A stretch of 64,000 nucleotides of DNA from Rhizobiales bacterium Ga0077545 (GCA_001464335.1 LNEV01000010.1:1-64000); one strand, 5' to 3'. Positions 10,729 to 20,360 are shown, numbered from the stretch's first letter. Numbers and translations: made by a program. The notes: generated by a model not told the origin, from the letters alone.

Positions 10729-11733
10729 ATGCGTTTTCTTCCCGTTGCGGTTTGCGGAGTTCTGGCGCTGACATCCGGCGCATGGGCCGAGGAGAAACCG
10801 GCCTTTGGAGCACAGCTTGAGGGATTTGAGTATCCGCATGAGCTGAAGCGGCACGACTTCACCTCGCAGCGCGCGAAGCTGTCCATGGGCTATATGGACG
10901 TGGCCGCCCAGACACCGAACGGCCGGACAATTGTGCTGCTGCACGGCAAGAACTTCTGCGCGGCAACCTGGGAAGCGAGCATTGCGACGCTGACCAAAGC
11001 CGGGTACCGCGTGATCGCGCCCGACCAGATCGGCTTCTGCACATCGACGAAACCCACAAACTACCAATTCAGCTTCCAGCAGCTTGCCGCGAACACGAAG
11101 GGCCTGCTCGATTCCCTCGACATCAAACAGGCAGTTGTGATCGGCCATTCCATGGGCGGAATGCTCGCCTCCCGCTATGCGCTGATGTATCCGGACGCGG
11201 TGGAGCAACTCGTGCTCGTCAACCCGATCGGCCTTGAGGACTGGCAGGCCAAGGGTGTGCCCTATGCGAGCCTCGACGCCGCATTTGAAGGCGAGAAGAA
11301 GACGAGCGCCGAAAGCATCAAGAATTACCAGCTCAAATTCTATTACGACGGAAAGTGGAAGCCGGAATACGACCGCTGGGTGAACATGGCCGCCGGTCTT
11401 TACAATGGCCCCGGCGGCGAGATCGTCGCCTGGAACCAGGCGCAGACCTCCGACATGGTCTTTACGCAGCCGGTCATCCACGAATTCCCGAACATCAAGG
11501 CGAAGACGCTGCTGATCATCGGCGGCAAGGACCGCACGGCGCCGGGCGCGAACCGGGCGCCGGCAGAGCTTGCGAAGGCGCTCGGCAACTATCCGGAGCT
11601 CGGAAGGCTGACGGCAAAGGCGATCCCGAGTTCGGAGCTGGTGGAGCTTCCGGAGCTCGGCCACTCGCCTCAGGTCGAGGCCCCCGAGCAGTTCCACGAC
11701 GTGCTGCTGAAGGGCATCGCAGCGGCAAAGTAA
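10729..11733 (+). CDS. Exported alpha/beta hydrolase
   Basis: 334 residues. A Sec signal peptide (MRFLPVAVCGVLALTSGAWA, cut before EEKP) sends it to the periplasm. The mature part is an alpha/beta hydrolase fold: oxyanion region LLHGKNFCAATWE, nucleophile elbow GHSMGGM, acidic residue after LLIIGGKDRTAPG, and catalytic histidine in ELGHSPQVEAP near the C-terminus. The substrate is unknown; an esterase or lactonase role is plausible. AAGGTGA lies just before the ATG at 10729. Upstream in-frame codons extend toward 10447 but would run antisense through the glycosylase gene and lose the signal peptide. Confidence 0.88.
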   Translation: MRFLPVAVCGVLALTSGAWAEEKPAFGAQLEGFEYPHELKRHDFTSQRAKLSMGYMDVAAQTPNGRTIVLLHGKNFCAATWEASIATLTKAGYRVIAPDQIGFCTSTKPTNYQFSFQQLAANTKGLLDSLDIKQAVVIGHSMGGMLASRYALMYPDAVEQLVLVNPIGLEDWQAKGVPYASLDAAFEGEKKTSAESIKNYQLKFYYDGKWKPEYDRWVNMAAGLYNGPGGEIVAWNQAQTSDMVFTQPVIHEFPNIKAKTLLIIGGKDRTAPGANRAPAELAKALGNYPELGRLTAKAIPSSELVELPELGHSPQVEAPEQFHDVLLKGIAAAK

Positions 11734-11745
11734 CGACACGGACAT

Positions 11746-11766
11746 CCGGCGGGAACGTCCCGCCGG
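11746..11766. terminator. Stem-loop between convergent genes
   Basis: A perfect 9-bp stem (CCGGCGGGA/TCCCGCCGG) around a 3-base ACG loop lies between the hydrolase and chrA stops. No T-tract follows on either strand, so intrinsic termination is uncertain; it may instead protect 3' ends. Confidence 0.4.
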
Positions 11767-11779
11767 GTGCTTCCGACGA

Positions 11780-13162
11780 TCAGAACATGCTGAACAGAAG
11801 GCCGCCGAAGGCCGAAATCCCGAGCACGGTGAGCACGCCTGCATTGAACCGGAACAGCAGAACCATGCCGAGCGCGACGAGAAGAACGGCGCGCCAGTCC
11901 ATGCTGTCCGGAACCGGAAGCATGGGGCCGATCTCCCCGATGCGGAAGGTCTCCCGGAAGACGACGTGAAGCGCGAACCACAGTGCGAGATTTGCGATGA
12001 CGCCGACAACCGCCGCCGTAATGGCCGTCATGGCAGCCGAGGCCGCCGCATGGCCGCGCAGCTTTTCCATGTAGGGCGCGCCGAGGAAGATCCAGAAGAA
12101 GCAGGGCGCGAACGTGACCCAGAGTGTCACCAGCGAGCCGACGATTCCCGCCACCACCGGGTCAAGCGCGCCGGGCGCACGGAACGCGGCGAGGAAGCCG
12201 ATGAACTGAAGGACGAGGATCAGCGGTCCGGGTGTCGTTTCCGCGAGGCCGAGGCCGTCGATCATTTCCTGCGGTGATACCCAGCCATAAGTCTGGACGG
12301 CGGCCTGTGCCACATAGGAAAGCACAGCATAGGCGCCGCCGAAGGTGACGACCGACATGGTGGTGAAGAAAACCGCAATCTGCGACCAGACAGTCGCCGG
12401 CATCAGCAGCCAGAGCAGCAGAACCGGGCCGAGCCACAGCGGAATCCAGATCAGAAGTGTGCGGACAACGCGGCCTGCGCTCGGCTCCGTATGTGCAAGC
12501 TCGCCGCGCGCGTGCATGAGATCCACGAGGCCCGGCGGGCCGGCCGTCTGGGCGCCCTTTTTGCCGGAGAGGCTGAAAATATCCGGCCACACACGGCTGC
12601 CGACCCAGCCGAAGACGCCCGCTGCGAGAATAATGAGCGGGAACGGCACGTTGAAGATGTAGATCGCGACGAAGGCACACGCCGCGAGCGCGATCATGAC
12701 GCCGTTTTTCAGCGACCGGCGGGCAATGCGAAGAAGCGCCTGAAGCACGATGCCGACGACGGCGGCCTTGATGCCGAAGAAGACGGCGTTCAGCACCGGC
12801 ATGTCGGAATAGACCGCATAGATCGCGCTGAGCCCGAGCATGACCAGCGCGCCGGGCAGAACGAACAGCAGCCCCGCGATGAGGCCGCCGAGCGTGCGGT
12901 GCATCAGCCAGCCGAGATAGACCGCCAGCTGCTGCGCTTCGGGGCCCGGCAGCAGCATGCAATAGTTCAACGCGTGCAGAAACCGCTCTTCCCCGACCCA
13001 CCGTTTTTCCTCGACGACGATGCGGTGCATCAAGGCGATCTGCCCGGCGGGGCCGCCGAAGCTGAGAAGGCCGATGCGCGCCCAGGTCAAAGTCGCCTCG
13101 GCAAGGCTTGGGAGAGCGGGCGAGGTATCTTCAGGCGTCTGGGAAGACATGGTGGCGGTCAT
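11780..13162 (-). CDS. chrA: ChrA family chromate transporter
   Basis: 460 residues containing two homologous CHR domains with about ten to twelve membrane helices in total. The first domain shows FGGPAGQIALMH, LPGPEAQQLAVYLGW and FVLPGALVMLGLSAIYA. The second shows TFGGAYAVLSYVAQ, LAETTPGPLILVLQFIGFLAAFR and a matching C-terminus. Both FGGP/FGGA and PGPEAQ/TPGP signatures are present. Known members drive chromate efflux and confer resistance, though many chromosomal copies have no proven chromate role. It is transcribed divergently from trpG, with 96 bases between them. There is no neighbouring chrB regulator. Start ATG 13162 lacks a clear ribosome-binding site; ATG 13150 is an alternative. 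Confidence 0.92.
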   Translation of the reverse strand: MTATMSSQTPEDTSPALPSLAEATLTWARIGLLSFGGPAGQIALMHRIVVEEKRWVGEERFLHALNYCMLLPGPEAQQLAVYLGWLMHRTLGGLIAGLLFVLPGALVMLGLSAIYAVYSDMPVLNAVFFGIKAAVVGIVLQALLRIARRSLKNGVMIALAACAFVAIYIFNVPFPLIILAAGVFGWVGSRVWPDIFSLSGKKGAQTAGPPGLVDLMHARGELAHTEPSAGRVVRTLLIWIPLWLGPVLLLWLLMPATVWSQIAVFFTTMSVVTFGGAYAVLSYVAQAAVQTYGWVSPQEMIDGLGLAETTPGPLILVLQFIGFLAAFRAPGALDPVVAGIVGSLVTLWVTFAPCFFWIFLGAPYMEKLRGHAAASAAMTAITAAVVGVIANLALWFALHVVFRETFRIGEIGPMLPVPDSMDWRAVLLVALGMVLLFRFNAGVLTVLGISAFGGLLFSMF

Positions 13163-13258
13163 CGGAAAAAGGGTAGATCAGCGCCTTGCGACAGGCCCAT
13201 GACAGAGCTTATTCGCACAGACGTGGCAAGTGCCCTTCTCCTCTGCTATTTACCCGCC

Positions 13259-13858
13259 ATGACCCGCGTCACATTGATCGACAATTACGACAGCTTCACC
13301 TTCAACGTGCTCCACGCCATCGGGCGGCTCGGGGCCGAGGTGACGGTCGTGCGCAACGACAAGACCACGGTGGAGGAAGTTCTGGCCTCGAAGCCGGACG
13401 CCATCGTGATCTCGCCCGGCCCCTGCACGCCGAAAGAGGCCGGAATTTCCTGCGAGCTGATCGAAAAGGCGGGCGCCGACGTGCCGATCTTCGGCATCTG
13501 CCTCGGCATGCAGGCCATGGGCGATGTGTTCGGCGGCGATGTCGTGCGTGCGCCGGTGCCGGTCCACGGCAAGGTGAACACGATCAAGCACGGGGGTTTG
13601 AGCGTTTTCCGCGGCATCAACGAGCCCATCGCGGCGACGCGCTATCACTCGCTCGTGGTGGATCGTGCCACCCTGCCCGCCGACCTCGAAATCACGGCCG
13701 AGACCGAAGACGGGCTCATCATGGGCCTGCAGCACCGGACGAAACCCATTCACGGCGTGCAATTCCACCCGGAAAGCATCGCCTCGCAGCATGGCTCAAC
13801 AATTTTCGCGAACTTCCTGAAGATCGCGGACGAATGGAAGAAAAAGCGGGCAGCCTGA
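13259..13858 (+). CDS. trpG: Anthranilate synthase component II (glutamine amidotransferase)
   Basis: 199 residues. Class I glutaminase that feeds ammonia to TrpE. It starts [13 protein letters not shown], has [14 protein letters not shown], the nucleophile elbow [11 protein letters not shown] with Cys near residue 81, RYHSLVV, and the His-Glu pair in [14 protein letters not shown]. First gene of the trpG-trpD-trpC-moaC-moeA operon, four bases before trpD. The same protein can serve p-aminobenzoate synthesis in organisms lacking pabA; I cannot tell here. Confidence 0.97.
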   Translation: MTRVTLIDNYDSFTFNVLHAIGRLGAEVTVVRNDKTTVEEVLASKPDAIVISPGPCTPKEAGISCELIEKAGADVPIFGICLGMQAMGDVFGGDVVRAPVPVHGKVNTIKHGGLSVFRGINEPIAATRYHSLVVDRATLPADLEITAETEDGLIMGLQHRTKPIHGVQFHPESIASQHGSTIFANFLKIADEWKKKRAA

Positions 13859-13862
13859 TCCC

Positions 13863-14876
13863 ATGGAACGTTTCCGTCCGTTCATAGGCCGTGTTTCGAC
13901 CGGCAAGCCGCTCTCGCGCGACGAAGCCGTCGAGGCGTTCGACATCATCATGTCCGGCGAGGCGACGCCCGCGCAGATCGGAGCGTTCCTGATGGCGCTG
14001 CGCGTGCGCGGCGAGACGGTGGACGAGATTGCGGGCGCGGTGTCGGTGATGCGCGCCAAGATGGCGACCGTCGATGCGCCTGCGGACGCAATCGATGTCG
14101 TCGGCACCGGCGGCGATGGCGCGGGCTCCTACAACATCTCGACCTGTGCGAGTTTCATCGTGGCGGGCGCCGGTGTGACCGTCGCCAAGCATGGCAATCG
14201 CGCGCTGTCCTCCAAATCCGGAGCGGCGGACGTGCTGACCGCGCTCGGCGTGAAGATCGACATTCCGCCGGAGAAGATTTCCGAATGCATCTACGAGGCC
14301 GGAATCGGCTTCATGTTCGCGCCGAACCATCATTCGGCGATGAAGCATGTCGGGCCGGTGCGCGTGGAGCTCGGCATGCGCACGATCTTCAACATCCTCG
14401 GCCCGCTTTCGAACCCGGCCGGCGTCAAACGGATGATGGTCGGCGTTTTCGCGGAAAGCTGGGTGAAGCCGATCGCCGATGCGCTTGCGGCGCTCGGGAC
14501 CGAGCACGCCTGGGTCGTCCACGGCTCCGACGGCCTCGACGAGATCACCGGCACCGGCAAGACCTTCGCCGCCGAAGTGAAGGACGGCACGGTGCGCCTG
14601 TTCGACATTCACCCCGAGGAACTCGGCCTCATCTGCTGCACGGCCGAAGACCTGAAGGGCGGCGACGGCGCCTACAATGCCGCCGCGCTGCGGGAGGTGC
14701 TTGCCGGGGCGCAGAACGCCTACCGGGACGTGTCGGTGCTGAACGCTGCCGCCGGGCTGATCGTGGCCGGAAAGGCCCGGACTCTCGACGAGGGCGTGGT
14801 TCTGGCGGGAGCCAGCATCGACAGCGGCGCGGCCATGCGGCGTCTTGAAAAGCTGGCCCAAGTCTCGAATTCCTGA
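13863..14876 (+). CDS. trpD: Anthranilate phosphoribosyltransferase
   Basis: 337 residues. Transfers phosphoribose from PRPP to anthranilate, the second step of tryptophan synthesis. Diagnostic motifs are the PRPP-binding [18 protein letters not shown] near residue 80, [21 protein letters not shown] near residue 110, and [18 protein letters not shown] followed by [12 protein letters not shown]. Starts four bases after trpG. It is separated from trpC by a 59-base spacer carrying a hairpin and a copy of the dispersed repeat, the only loose joint in an otherwise tight operon. Confidence 0.98.
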   Translation: MERFRPFIGRVSTGKPLSRDEAVEAFDIIMSGEATPAQIGAFLMALRVRGETVDEIAGAVSVMRAKMATVDAPADAIDVVGTGGDGAGSYNISTCASFIVAGAGVTVAKHGNRALSSKSGAADVLTALGVKIDIPPEKISECIYEAGIGFMFAPNHHSAMKHVGPVRVELGMRTIFNILGPLSNPAGVKRMMVGVFAESWVKPIADALAALGTEHAWVVHGSDGLDEITGTGKTFAAEVKDGTVRLFDIHPEELGLICCTAEDLKGGDGAYNAAALREVLAGAQNAYRDVSVLNAAAGLIVAGKARTLDEGVVLAGASIDSGAAMRRLEKLAQVSNS

Positions 14877-14917
14877 CCTCGTCCTGAGCGGGGTACGGCT
14901 TCCGCTTCGGAGCGGAA
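14877..14917. repeat. Partial dispersed repeat plus hairpin between trpD and trpC
   Basis: The first 13 bases (14877-14889) are identical to the left arm of the element at 238-350. They are followed by a 7-bp hairpin TTCCGCT-TCGG-AGCGGAA (14900-14917). It lies wholly in the trpD-trpC spacer and could modulate read-through or message stability. Confidence 0.4.
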
Positions 14918-14935
14918 ATCGCTACAAGCCGTGGC

Positions 14936-15745
14936 ATGTCCGACATTCTGGCGAAAATCGAAACTTACAAGCGCGTCGAGATCGCTGCGGCGAAAGAGGC
15001 CAAGCCTTTTGCGGAGCTTGAAAAAGAGGCGCGGAACGCGCCTGCCGTTCGCCCCTTTGCCAAAGCGCTCGAGCGCAAGATTGCCGCTGGAGGCACGGCC
15101 CTCATCGCCGAGGTGAAGAAGGCCAGTCCGTCCAAGGGGCTGATCCGGCCGGACTTCGACCCGCCGTCCCTCGCAAAAGCCTATGAAGCGGGCGGTGCGG
15201 CGTGCCTGTCGGTTCTGACCGATGGACCGAGCTTTCAGGGCGCTCCGGAATTTCTGACGCTCGCCCGGGCGGCGACCGGACTTCCAGCCCTTCGCAAGGA
15301 TTTCCTGTACGAGCCCTATCAGGTGGCTGAGGCGCGGGCCTGGGGCGCCGATTGCATCCTCATCATTCTGGCGGGCGTGACCGACGCGGAAGCGCGCGAT
15401 CTCGGGCGTGCGGCGAAGGACTGGGATCTCGACGTTCTTGCCGAAGTGCACAACGAAGCCGAACTCGACCGCGCGCTCGAACTCGATGCGCGCATGATCG
15501 GCATCAACAACCGCGATCTTCGCACCTTCGAGGTTTCGCTTTCCGTGACCGAACGCCTTGCGCCGCGCGTGCCGAGAGACCGGATCATCGTCGGCGAGAG
15601 CGGCATCTTCACGCCGCATGATGTGGCGCGGCTGGCAGCGGTCGGGGCCCGCTCGATCCTCGTCGGCGAAAGCCTGATGCGGCAGGACGATGTTGCCACT
15701 GCGACGCGTGCCCTGCTCGCCCCGGCTGCGGCGGCGACCGAGTGA
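14936..15745 (+). CDS. trpC: Indole-3-glycerol phosphate synthase
   Basis: 269 residues forming a TIM barrel that closes the indole ring from CdRP. The N-terminal helical extension ([13 protein letters not shown]) precedes [21 protein letters not shown] with its catalytic lysine and serine. Then come [52 protein letters not shown] and the phosphate-binding ILVGESLMR. It is the monofunctional form, not fused to TrpF, and no trpF is in this window. Its TGA overlaps the moaC ATG. Confidence 0.98.
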   Translation: MSDILAKIETYKRVEIAAAKEAKPFAELEKEARNAPAVRPFAKALERKIAAGGTALIAEVKKASPSKGLIRPDFDPPSLAKAYEAGGAACLSVLTDGPSFQGAPEFLTLARAATGLPALRKDFLYEPYQVAEARAWGADCILIILAGVTDAEARDLGRAAKDWDLDVLAEVHNEAELDRALELDARMIGINNRDLRTFEVSLSVTERLAPRVPRDRIIVGESGIFTPHDVARLAAVGARSILVGESLMRQDDVATATRALLAPAAAATE

Positions 15746-16221
15746 TGGCCAAGCTCTCGCACATCACCGAAACCGGCGAAGCGCACATGGTCGATGTCTC
15801 GGGCAAGACCGAGACCGAGCGCGAGGCGCGCGCCGAAGGCCAGGTCGTCATGGCGCCGGAAACGCTGGAACTGATATTGAGCGGCAACGCCAAGAAAGGC
15901 GATGTGATCGGAACCGCGCGCATTGCCGGGATCATGGCCGCGAAGAAGACGTCCGACCTCATTCCCCTCTGCCATCCGCTGATGCTCGCCAAGGTGACGC
16001 TCGACATCGAGCCGGATGCGTCGCTGCCGGGCCTTCGAATTGTCTGCACAGCGAAGCTGACGGGGCAGACCGGCGTCGAGATGGAGGCGCTGACGGGCGT
16101 CAGCATTGCCTGCCTCACCATTTACGACATGGCCAAGGCCGCCGACCGGGGCATGCGGATCGAGAACATCCGCCTTCTGGCAAAATCAGGCGGACGCAGC
16201 GGCGATTGGAACGCGGATTGA
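15745..16221 (+). CDS. moaC: Cyclic pyranopterin monophosphate synthase
   Basis: 158 residues. Second step of molybdenum-cofactor synthesis, converting the MoaA product to cPMP. Motifs are [17 protein letters not shown] at the N-terminus, [18 protein letters not shown] with its active-site residues, and [22 protein letters not shown]. The ATG sits in a TGATG overlap with trpC, and its own stop overlaps moeA the same way, so all three are translationally coupled. An in-frame GTG three bases upstream is a less likely start. Confidence 0.97.
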   Translation: MAKLSHITETGEAHMVDVSGKTETEREARAEGQVVMAPETLELILSGNAKKGDVIGTARIAGIMAAKKTSDLIPLCHPLMLAKVTLDIEPDASLPGLRIVCTAKLTGQTGVEMEALTGVSIACLTIYDMAKAADRGMRIENIRLLAKSGGRSGDWNAD

Positions 16222-17441
16222 TGGAACAGCCCAAGCTTTCGGTTTCAGATGCGCTCGAGCTGATCCTCGATGGAGCCGCGCGTCTGGGTGAGGAAACGGT
16301 CGAGCTGGCCGATGCGTATGGGCGCATACTCGCCGAGCCGATCATCGCGCGCCGCACGCAGCCGCCTTTCGAATCTTCTGCGATGGACGGCTATGCCGTG
16401 CGTGCGGACGATGCCGTGGAAGGCGCCAGCCTGAGCGTGATCGGAGAGGCCGCGGCCGGACATCTCTTCGATGGGCAGGTCGCTGCGGGACAGGCGGTGC
16501 GCATCTTCACTGGCGGTGCTGTTCCTTCGGGCGCGGACAGCGTGCTCATTCAGGAAAACACCGAGCGCACGGGCGACAGCGTCCGCGTGACCGTGGCGGT
16601 GAACAAGGGCCAACATGTGCGCTCGGCCGGGGTCGACTATCGCGATGGCGACCTGCTGGTGCCGGAAGGCGCGCGCTTTTCGCCCCGCAGCCTCGCGCTG
16701 GCGGCGGCCAGCGGGCGCCGCGACCTGAAGGTCGCGAAGCGGCCACGCGTCGCCATCGTCGCGACGGGCGACGAACTCGTGCCGCCCGGCATCGAACCGG
16801 GGCCGGGCCAGATCACAGCGTCCAACAATGCGATGCTGTCCGCGCTCGTGATTGCGTGCGGCGGTGTGCCGGTCGATCTCGGCCTCGTCGCGGACACGCT
16901 CGACGACACGCAGTTGGCGGTGAAGAAGGCGCAGGATCTCGGCGCCGATCTTCTGGTGACAAGCGGCGGCGCGTCGGTCGGCGAGCATGATCTCGTCCAG
17001 AAGGCGCTGGTCAATGAAGGGCTGAAGCTGGATTTCTGGCGCATCGCCATGCGGCCGGGGCGGCCGATCATGTCCGGACGTCTTGGCGCGATGCGTTTCA
17101 TCGGGCTGCCGGGGAACCCGGTGTCCGCCTACACCGGCGGCATTCTGTTTCTTGTTCCGCTGCTGCGTGCACTTCAGGGCTGCGCCGAAATTCATCACCG
17201 GCTGGACCATGCCGTCCTTGCAACGGATCTTCCGGCCAATGACTGGCGCGCGGATCATCTGCGCGCGCGCCTGACCCTGCGGGACGGCGAACCGCCGCTC
17301 GCAACGCCGTTCGCCCGTCAGGATTCCTCGATGATGCGCGTTCTGGCGGAAGCCGATTGCCTGATCGTGCGGCCTGCCGAGGACGTTGCGAAGAAAGCCG
17401 GCGAGACCTGCCGGATTATCCGGCTCGCACCGAACCTGTAG
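16221..17441 (+). CDS. moeA: Molybdopterin molybdenumtransferase
   Basis: 406 residues. Inserts molybdate into adenylylated molybdopterin, the last step to the active cofactor. Domain order matches the family: the N-terminal region with PPFESSAMDGYAVRADD, a beta-rich part with IFTGGAVPSGADSVLIQE, the molybdopterin-binding domain with VAIVATGDELVPPG and VTSGGASVGEHD, the loop MRPGRPIMSG and LPGNPVSAYTGG, then a C-terminal beta domain. It ends the trpGDC-moaC-moeA operon. Its last 26 bases overlap the 3' end of the convergent thiE. Confidence 0.96.
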   Translation: MEQPKLSVSDALELILDGAARLGEETVELADAYGRILAEPIIARRTQPPFESSAMDGYAVRADDAVEGASLSVIGEAAAGHLFDGQVAAGQAVRIFTGGAVPSGADSVLIQENTERTGDSVRVTVAVNKGQHVRSAGVDYRDGDLLVPEGARFSPRSLALAAASGRRDLKVAKRPRVAIVATGDELVPPGIEPGPGQITASNNAMLSALVIACGGVPVDLGLVADTLDDTQLAVKKAQDLGADLLVTSGGASVGEHDLVQKALVNEGLKLDFWRIAMRPGRPIMSGRLGAMRFIGLPGNPVSAYTGGILFLVPLLRALQGCAEIHHRLDHAVLATDLPANDWRADHLRARLTLRDGEPPLATPFARQDSSMMRVLAEADCLIVRPAEDVAKKAGETCRIIRLAPNL

Positions 17442-18048
17442 CAAACGCCGCCGCGTATTCGCGGATGATGGCGGAGGGATCGCGCGCGCGCATGACCGTG
17501 CCCATCACCGCGATGCCATGAGCCCCGGCCTCGATGCAGGCATGGGCCGAACGCGGCGTGACGCCGCCGAGCGCATAAACGGGAATGCCGAACTGCGCGG
17601 CCCGATGAATGCTTTCGAGGCCAAGCGGCGGGCCGTATCCCGGCTTGCTTTCGCTCGGGAAAATCGGGCTCAGCGTGACATAATCCGCCCCCGCCTCCTT
17701 TGCCGCCTCGACCTCGGCGATGCGATGCGCGGACACACCGATCCAGGCGTCCGGCAGTTTCCTGCGGGCTTCAGCCACGTCCGCGATCCGTTGCAGATGC
17801 ACGCCGTCGGCGTTCATCTCGGAGGCGAGCTGCGGATCGGCGCTGACGGACATATGGCTGCCGCAACGCTTGGTGATCTCGCGCAGACGCAGCGCCAGAG
17901 TTCGCCGCTCAAGCGGCTGAAGATCACGCTCGCGAACGAGAATCCACGCGCATCCCGCTTCCGTACAAAGATCTTTCACGACATCGTCGAGAAGACCCTG
18001 GACCTGCGTGCGGTCTGTAATGACGATGATGCGCGGGAGGCCGCTCAT
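17416..18048 (-). CDS. thiE: Thiamine phosphate synthase / TenI family protein
   Basis: 210 residues, a TIM-barrel of the ThiE/TenI family. ThiE joins HMP-PP and thiazole phosphate to make thiamine phosphate. Seen: IIVITDRT at the N-terminus, [37 protein letters not shown] and [10 protein letters not shown]. The usual HLGQ is HLQR and the N-terminal substrate motif is weak, so a TenI-like role is possible. Its place as last gene of a riboswitch-controlled thiOSGE operon still favours thiamine synthesis. Start overlaps the thiG stop (ATGA). The 3' end overlaps moeA by 26 bases on the opposite strand. Confidence 0.82.
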   Translation of the reverse strand: MSGLPRIIVITDRTQVQGLLDDVVKDLCTEAGCAWILVRERDLQPLERRTLALRLREITKRCGSHMSVSADPQLASEMNADGVHLQRIADVAEARRKLPDAWIGVSAHRIAEVEAAKEAGADYVTLSPIFPSESKPGYGPPLGLESIHRAAQFGIPVYALGGVTPRSAHACIEAGAHGIAVMGTVMRARDPSAIIREYAAAFATGSVRAG

Positions 18049-18830
18049 GAGCCGACAAGGCCAAGCTGCGGGCTCGACGGCTCAGCGCGGCCACGGCGGG
18101 GAATGCGCCCGGCGACATAGGCAAGACGCCCGGCATCGACCGCGTGGCCCATTGCGGCGGCCATGCGAACCGGATCGGCCGCCTTCGCAACAGCGGTGTT
18201 CAGCAGAACCGCCGATGCGCCAAGCTCCATCGCGATGACCGCGTCGGAGGCGGTGCCGATGCCGGCATCCACCACGACCGGAACCGGCGACCGCTTGCAG
18301 ATGAGTTCGATATTGGCCGGATTGGCGACGCCCATGCCCGACCCGATGAGCGAACCCATCGGCATGACGGCGGCGGCGCCCATATCGGCAAGACGCTGGC
18401 AGACCACGGGATCGTCGTTACAATATGGCAGGACGGTGAAACCGCGCGAAATCAGCTCTTCCGTTGCCTTCAGAAGTTCCTGAACGTCGGGATAAAGCGT
18501 TTCGCGATCGCCGATCACTTCGAGCTTGATCCAGTTGGTTTCGAGTGCCTCGCGGGCAAGCTCGGCCGTCAGCACGGCATCGCGCGCGGTTTCGCAGCCC
18601 GCCGTGTTCGGAAGGAATTTGTAGTCCTTCAGCAGCTTCACCGTGTCGAAGCCCTGCCCCGCCAGAGAAACGCGGCGAATGGACATCGTCACCATTTCGG
18701 CGCGGCTCGCCTTGACGCTGTCGAGCAGCACTTTCTGGTTCGGATAACCCGCCGTGCCGATCCACAGGCGGGACGTGAAGCTCTCGCCGGCCACGACCAG
18801 CGGATCGTCAAAGATCGTCATATCCGTCAT
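18045..18830 (-). CDS. thiG: Thiazole synthase
   Basis: 261 residues, a TIM barrel that forms the thiazole ring from deoxyxylulose-5-phosphate, dehydroglycine and ThiS-thiocarboxylate. Signatures are [37 protein letters not shown] with the Schiff-base lysine region downstream ([10 protein letters not shown]), [15 protein letters not shown] and [15 protein letters not shown]. The ATG at 18830 is chosen because GGGAGG lies nine bases upstream and the protein then begins at the conserved region. A longer frame to 18902 would run through thiS. Confidence 0.96.
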   Translation of the reverse strand: MTDMTIFDDPLVVAGESFTSRLWIGTAGYPNQKVLLDSVKASRAEMVTMSIRRVSLAGQGFDTVKLLKDYKFLPNTAGCETARDAVLTAELAREALETNWIKLEVIGDRETLYPDVQELLKATEELISRGFTVLPYCNDDPVVCQRLADMGAAAVMPMGSLIGSGMGVANPANIELICKRSPVPVVVDAGIGTASDAVIAMELGASAVLLNTAVAKAADPVRMAAAMGHAVDAGRLAYVAGRIPRRGRAEPSSPQLGLVGS

Positions 18831-18835
18831 GTCTA

Positions 18836-19042
18836 TCAACCTCCCGGCAACGCGCGGACAATCTCCACGCGGTCGCCTTTGGAAATGCGCGCATCCTGCC
18901 ACTCGGAGCGCGGGACCACCTGCCCGTTCAGCGCAACAGCGATGCCGCGCCGGGTGTGGCCCTCCTCAAGTTCCTCGTTCAGAAGCTCGGCCACATTCGC
19001 CGCCTGGCTGGTGCGCGCCTCGCCGTTGACCGTCAGTTCCAT
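18836..19042 (-). CDS. thiS: Sulfur carrier protein ThiS
   Basis: 68 residues with a ubiquitin-like beta-grasp fold. The C-terminus is RALPGG: the terminal Gly-Gly is adenylylated and thiocarboxylated to carry sulfur to ThiG. It begins [10 protein letters not shown], typical of the family. An in-frame ATG 15 bases upstream (19057), inside thiO, is an alternative giving 73 residues. The stop lies within the ribosome-binding site of thiG, indicating coupled translation. Confidence 0.94.
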   Translation of the reverse strand: MELTVNGEARTSQAANVAELLNEELEEGHTRRGIAVALNGQVVPRSEWQDARISKGDRVEIVRALPGG

Positions 19043-19046
19043 GTTC

Positions 19047-20225
19047 TCAAAGCCCATGCGTCATGCGGTCCGAATTCTTGCGGAACCGCTGAAGGGTGAA
19101 ACTCGTCTCAGGGCCGTCCATACGGCCCTTCAGGATCAGATCCGATATGGCGCGTGCCGTCACCGGAGCAAGCAGAATGCCATTGCGGTGATGGCCCGTC
19201 GCGACGATGAGACCATCCACGCCAATCTCGCCGAAGATCGGCGCATCGTCGAGCGAGGTGGGGCGGAAGCCGGTCCAGATTTCGTCGATGGCCAGTTCCT
19301 CGATCGACGGCAGGACACGCCGCGCCGCTTCCAGAAGGGCAAAGATGCCGCCCGCCGTGTTGGCGGCGTCGAAGCCGCGTTCCTCGACGCTTGCGCCGAT
19401 GATGAGACGGCCATCGCCTTTCGGGGCCATATGAATCTGCTCGGTCCATACGATGTGCGTCAGCGCCGGATCGCGCTTGTCCATGCGAACAGCAAGCGAC
19501 TGGCCCTTGAGCGGCCGCACCGGAAGCTCGAAACCGGGCACAAGCTGCGGAGACCACGCACCGGCTGCAAGCACGACCGTCTGAGCCGAGAAAACGCCCG
19601 CCTCCGTAACAACGCCCGAGACCCGGCCGCTGCTGCGTTCAAGAGACGTCACCGGCGTGTTCTCGAAAATCTGCCCGCCCGCCTTGCGGAACACGGCGGC
19701 AAGCGCTGCCGCAACGCGGCGCGCATCGACCTGATGGTCCTGCTTGCAGAAAATGGCGCCCGAAACGCTCGGCCGCAAAGCCGGTTCGCGCTCGCGTGCG
19801 ACGCTGCCCGACAGCCATTCGGATGTGAGGCCGAGGCGCGTGAGAAGATCTTGGCGGAAGCGCAGGCGGTCCACCTCGTCGCGCGACAAAGCGACGATCA
19901 TCGTGCCGTGATCGCGGTAATCGACGGTGAGTCCCGATTCTGCCTCAAGCTCCCTCGCGAAGCCGTGCCAAAGCTCCTGGCTTGCGAGTGTCAGGGGGAC
20001 GAGATCGTCTTCCGCGGGCTCGACTTCGACATTCGCCGCCAGCATGCCCGACGCGGCGCGCGTTGCGCCCGAGCCGATGGTGTCGCGCTCGAAAATGGCG
20101 ACGGACTTGCCCGCCTGCAAAAGCTTCCAGCCAATGGAAAGGCCGATAATGCCGCCGCCGATAATGGCGACATCCGCACGGCCTTCCGCCGTTCGATGAC
20201 GTTCGAGATCGATGATTTTATCCAC
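19047..20225 (-). CDS. thiO: Glycine oxidase ThiO
   Basis: 392-residue FAD-dependent amine oxidase of the DAO family, oxidising glycine to the imine used by ThiG. The dinucleotide-binding motif VAIIGGGIIGLSIGWKL is near residue 19. GATRAASGMLA, LAAGAWS, RPLKGQSLAVRM, HMAPKGDGRLIIGAS and IVATGHHRNGILLAPVTA follow in family order. First gene of the thiOSGE operon. It starts with GTG at 20225, just after the TPP riboswitch, with AAGGGAG about ten bases upstream at the riboswitch edge. Use of ThiO instead of ThiH marks the aerobic pathway. Confidence 0.94.
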   Translation of the reverse strand: MDKIIDLERHRTAEGRADVAIIGGGIIGLSIGWKLLQAGKSVAIFERDTIGSGATRAASGMLAANVEVEPAEDDLVPLTLASQELWHGFARELEAESGLTVDYRDHGTMIVALSRDEVDRLRFRQDLLTRLGLTSEWLSGSVAREREPALRPSVSGAIFCKQDHQVDARRVAAALAAVFRKAGGQIFENTPVTSLERSSGRVSGVVTEAGVFSAQTVVLAAGAWSPQLVPGFELPVRPLKGQSLAVRMDKRDPALTHIVWTEQIHMAPKGDGRLIIGASVEERGFDAANTAGGIFALLEAARRVLPSIEELAIDEIWTGFRPTSLDDAPIFGEIGVDGLIVATGHHRNGILLAPVTARAISDLILKGRMDGPETSFTLQRFRKNSDRMTHGL

Positions 20226-20231
20226 GTGTCA

Positions 20232-20306
20232 CGCTCCCTTCGCTGGCATAACCCAGATCAGGTTCGTCGGGTCTATTCTCAGCCGCCTGCGCGGCACCCC
20301 GGCGTT
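20232..20306 (-). promoter_or_regulatory. TPP riboswitch (THI element)
   Basis: Read on the minus strand the conserved core is unmistakable: GCCGGGGTGCC, then GGCTGAGA, then ACCC and GAACCTGATCTGGGTTATGCCAGCG with short spacers, followed by AAGGGAGC. These are the pyrimidine-sensing and pyrophosphate-sensing helices of the THI box. It directly precedes thiO, and the ribosome-binding site abuts its 3' end, which fits translational repression by thiamine pyrophosphate. It controls thiOSGE. Confidence 0.95.
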
Positions 20307-20360
20307 ACCATCAGCAGATAATCCCAGCCTTGAGCAGGCGCAAGGCTTTGAGGGCCCATT

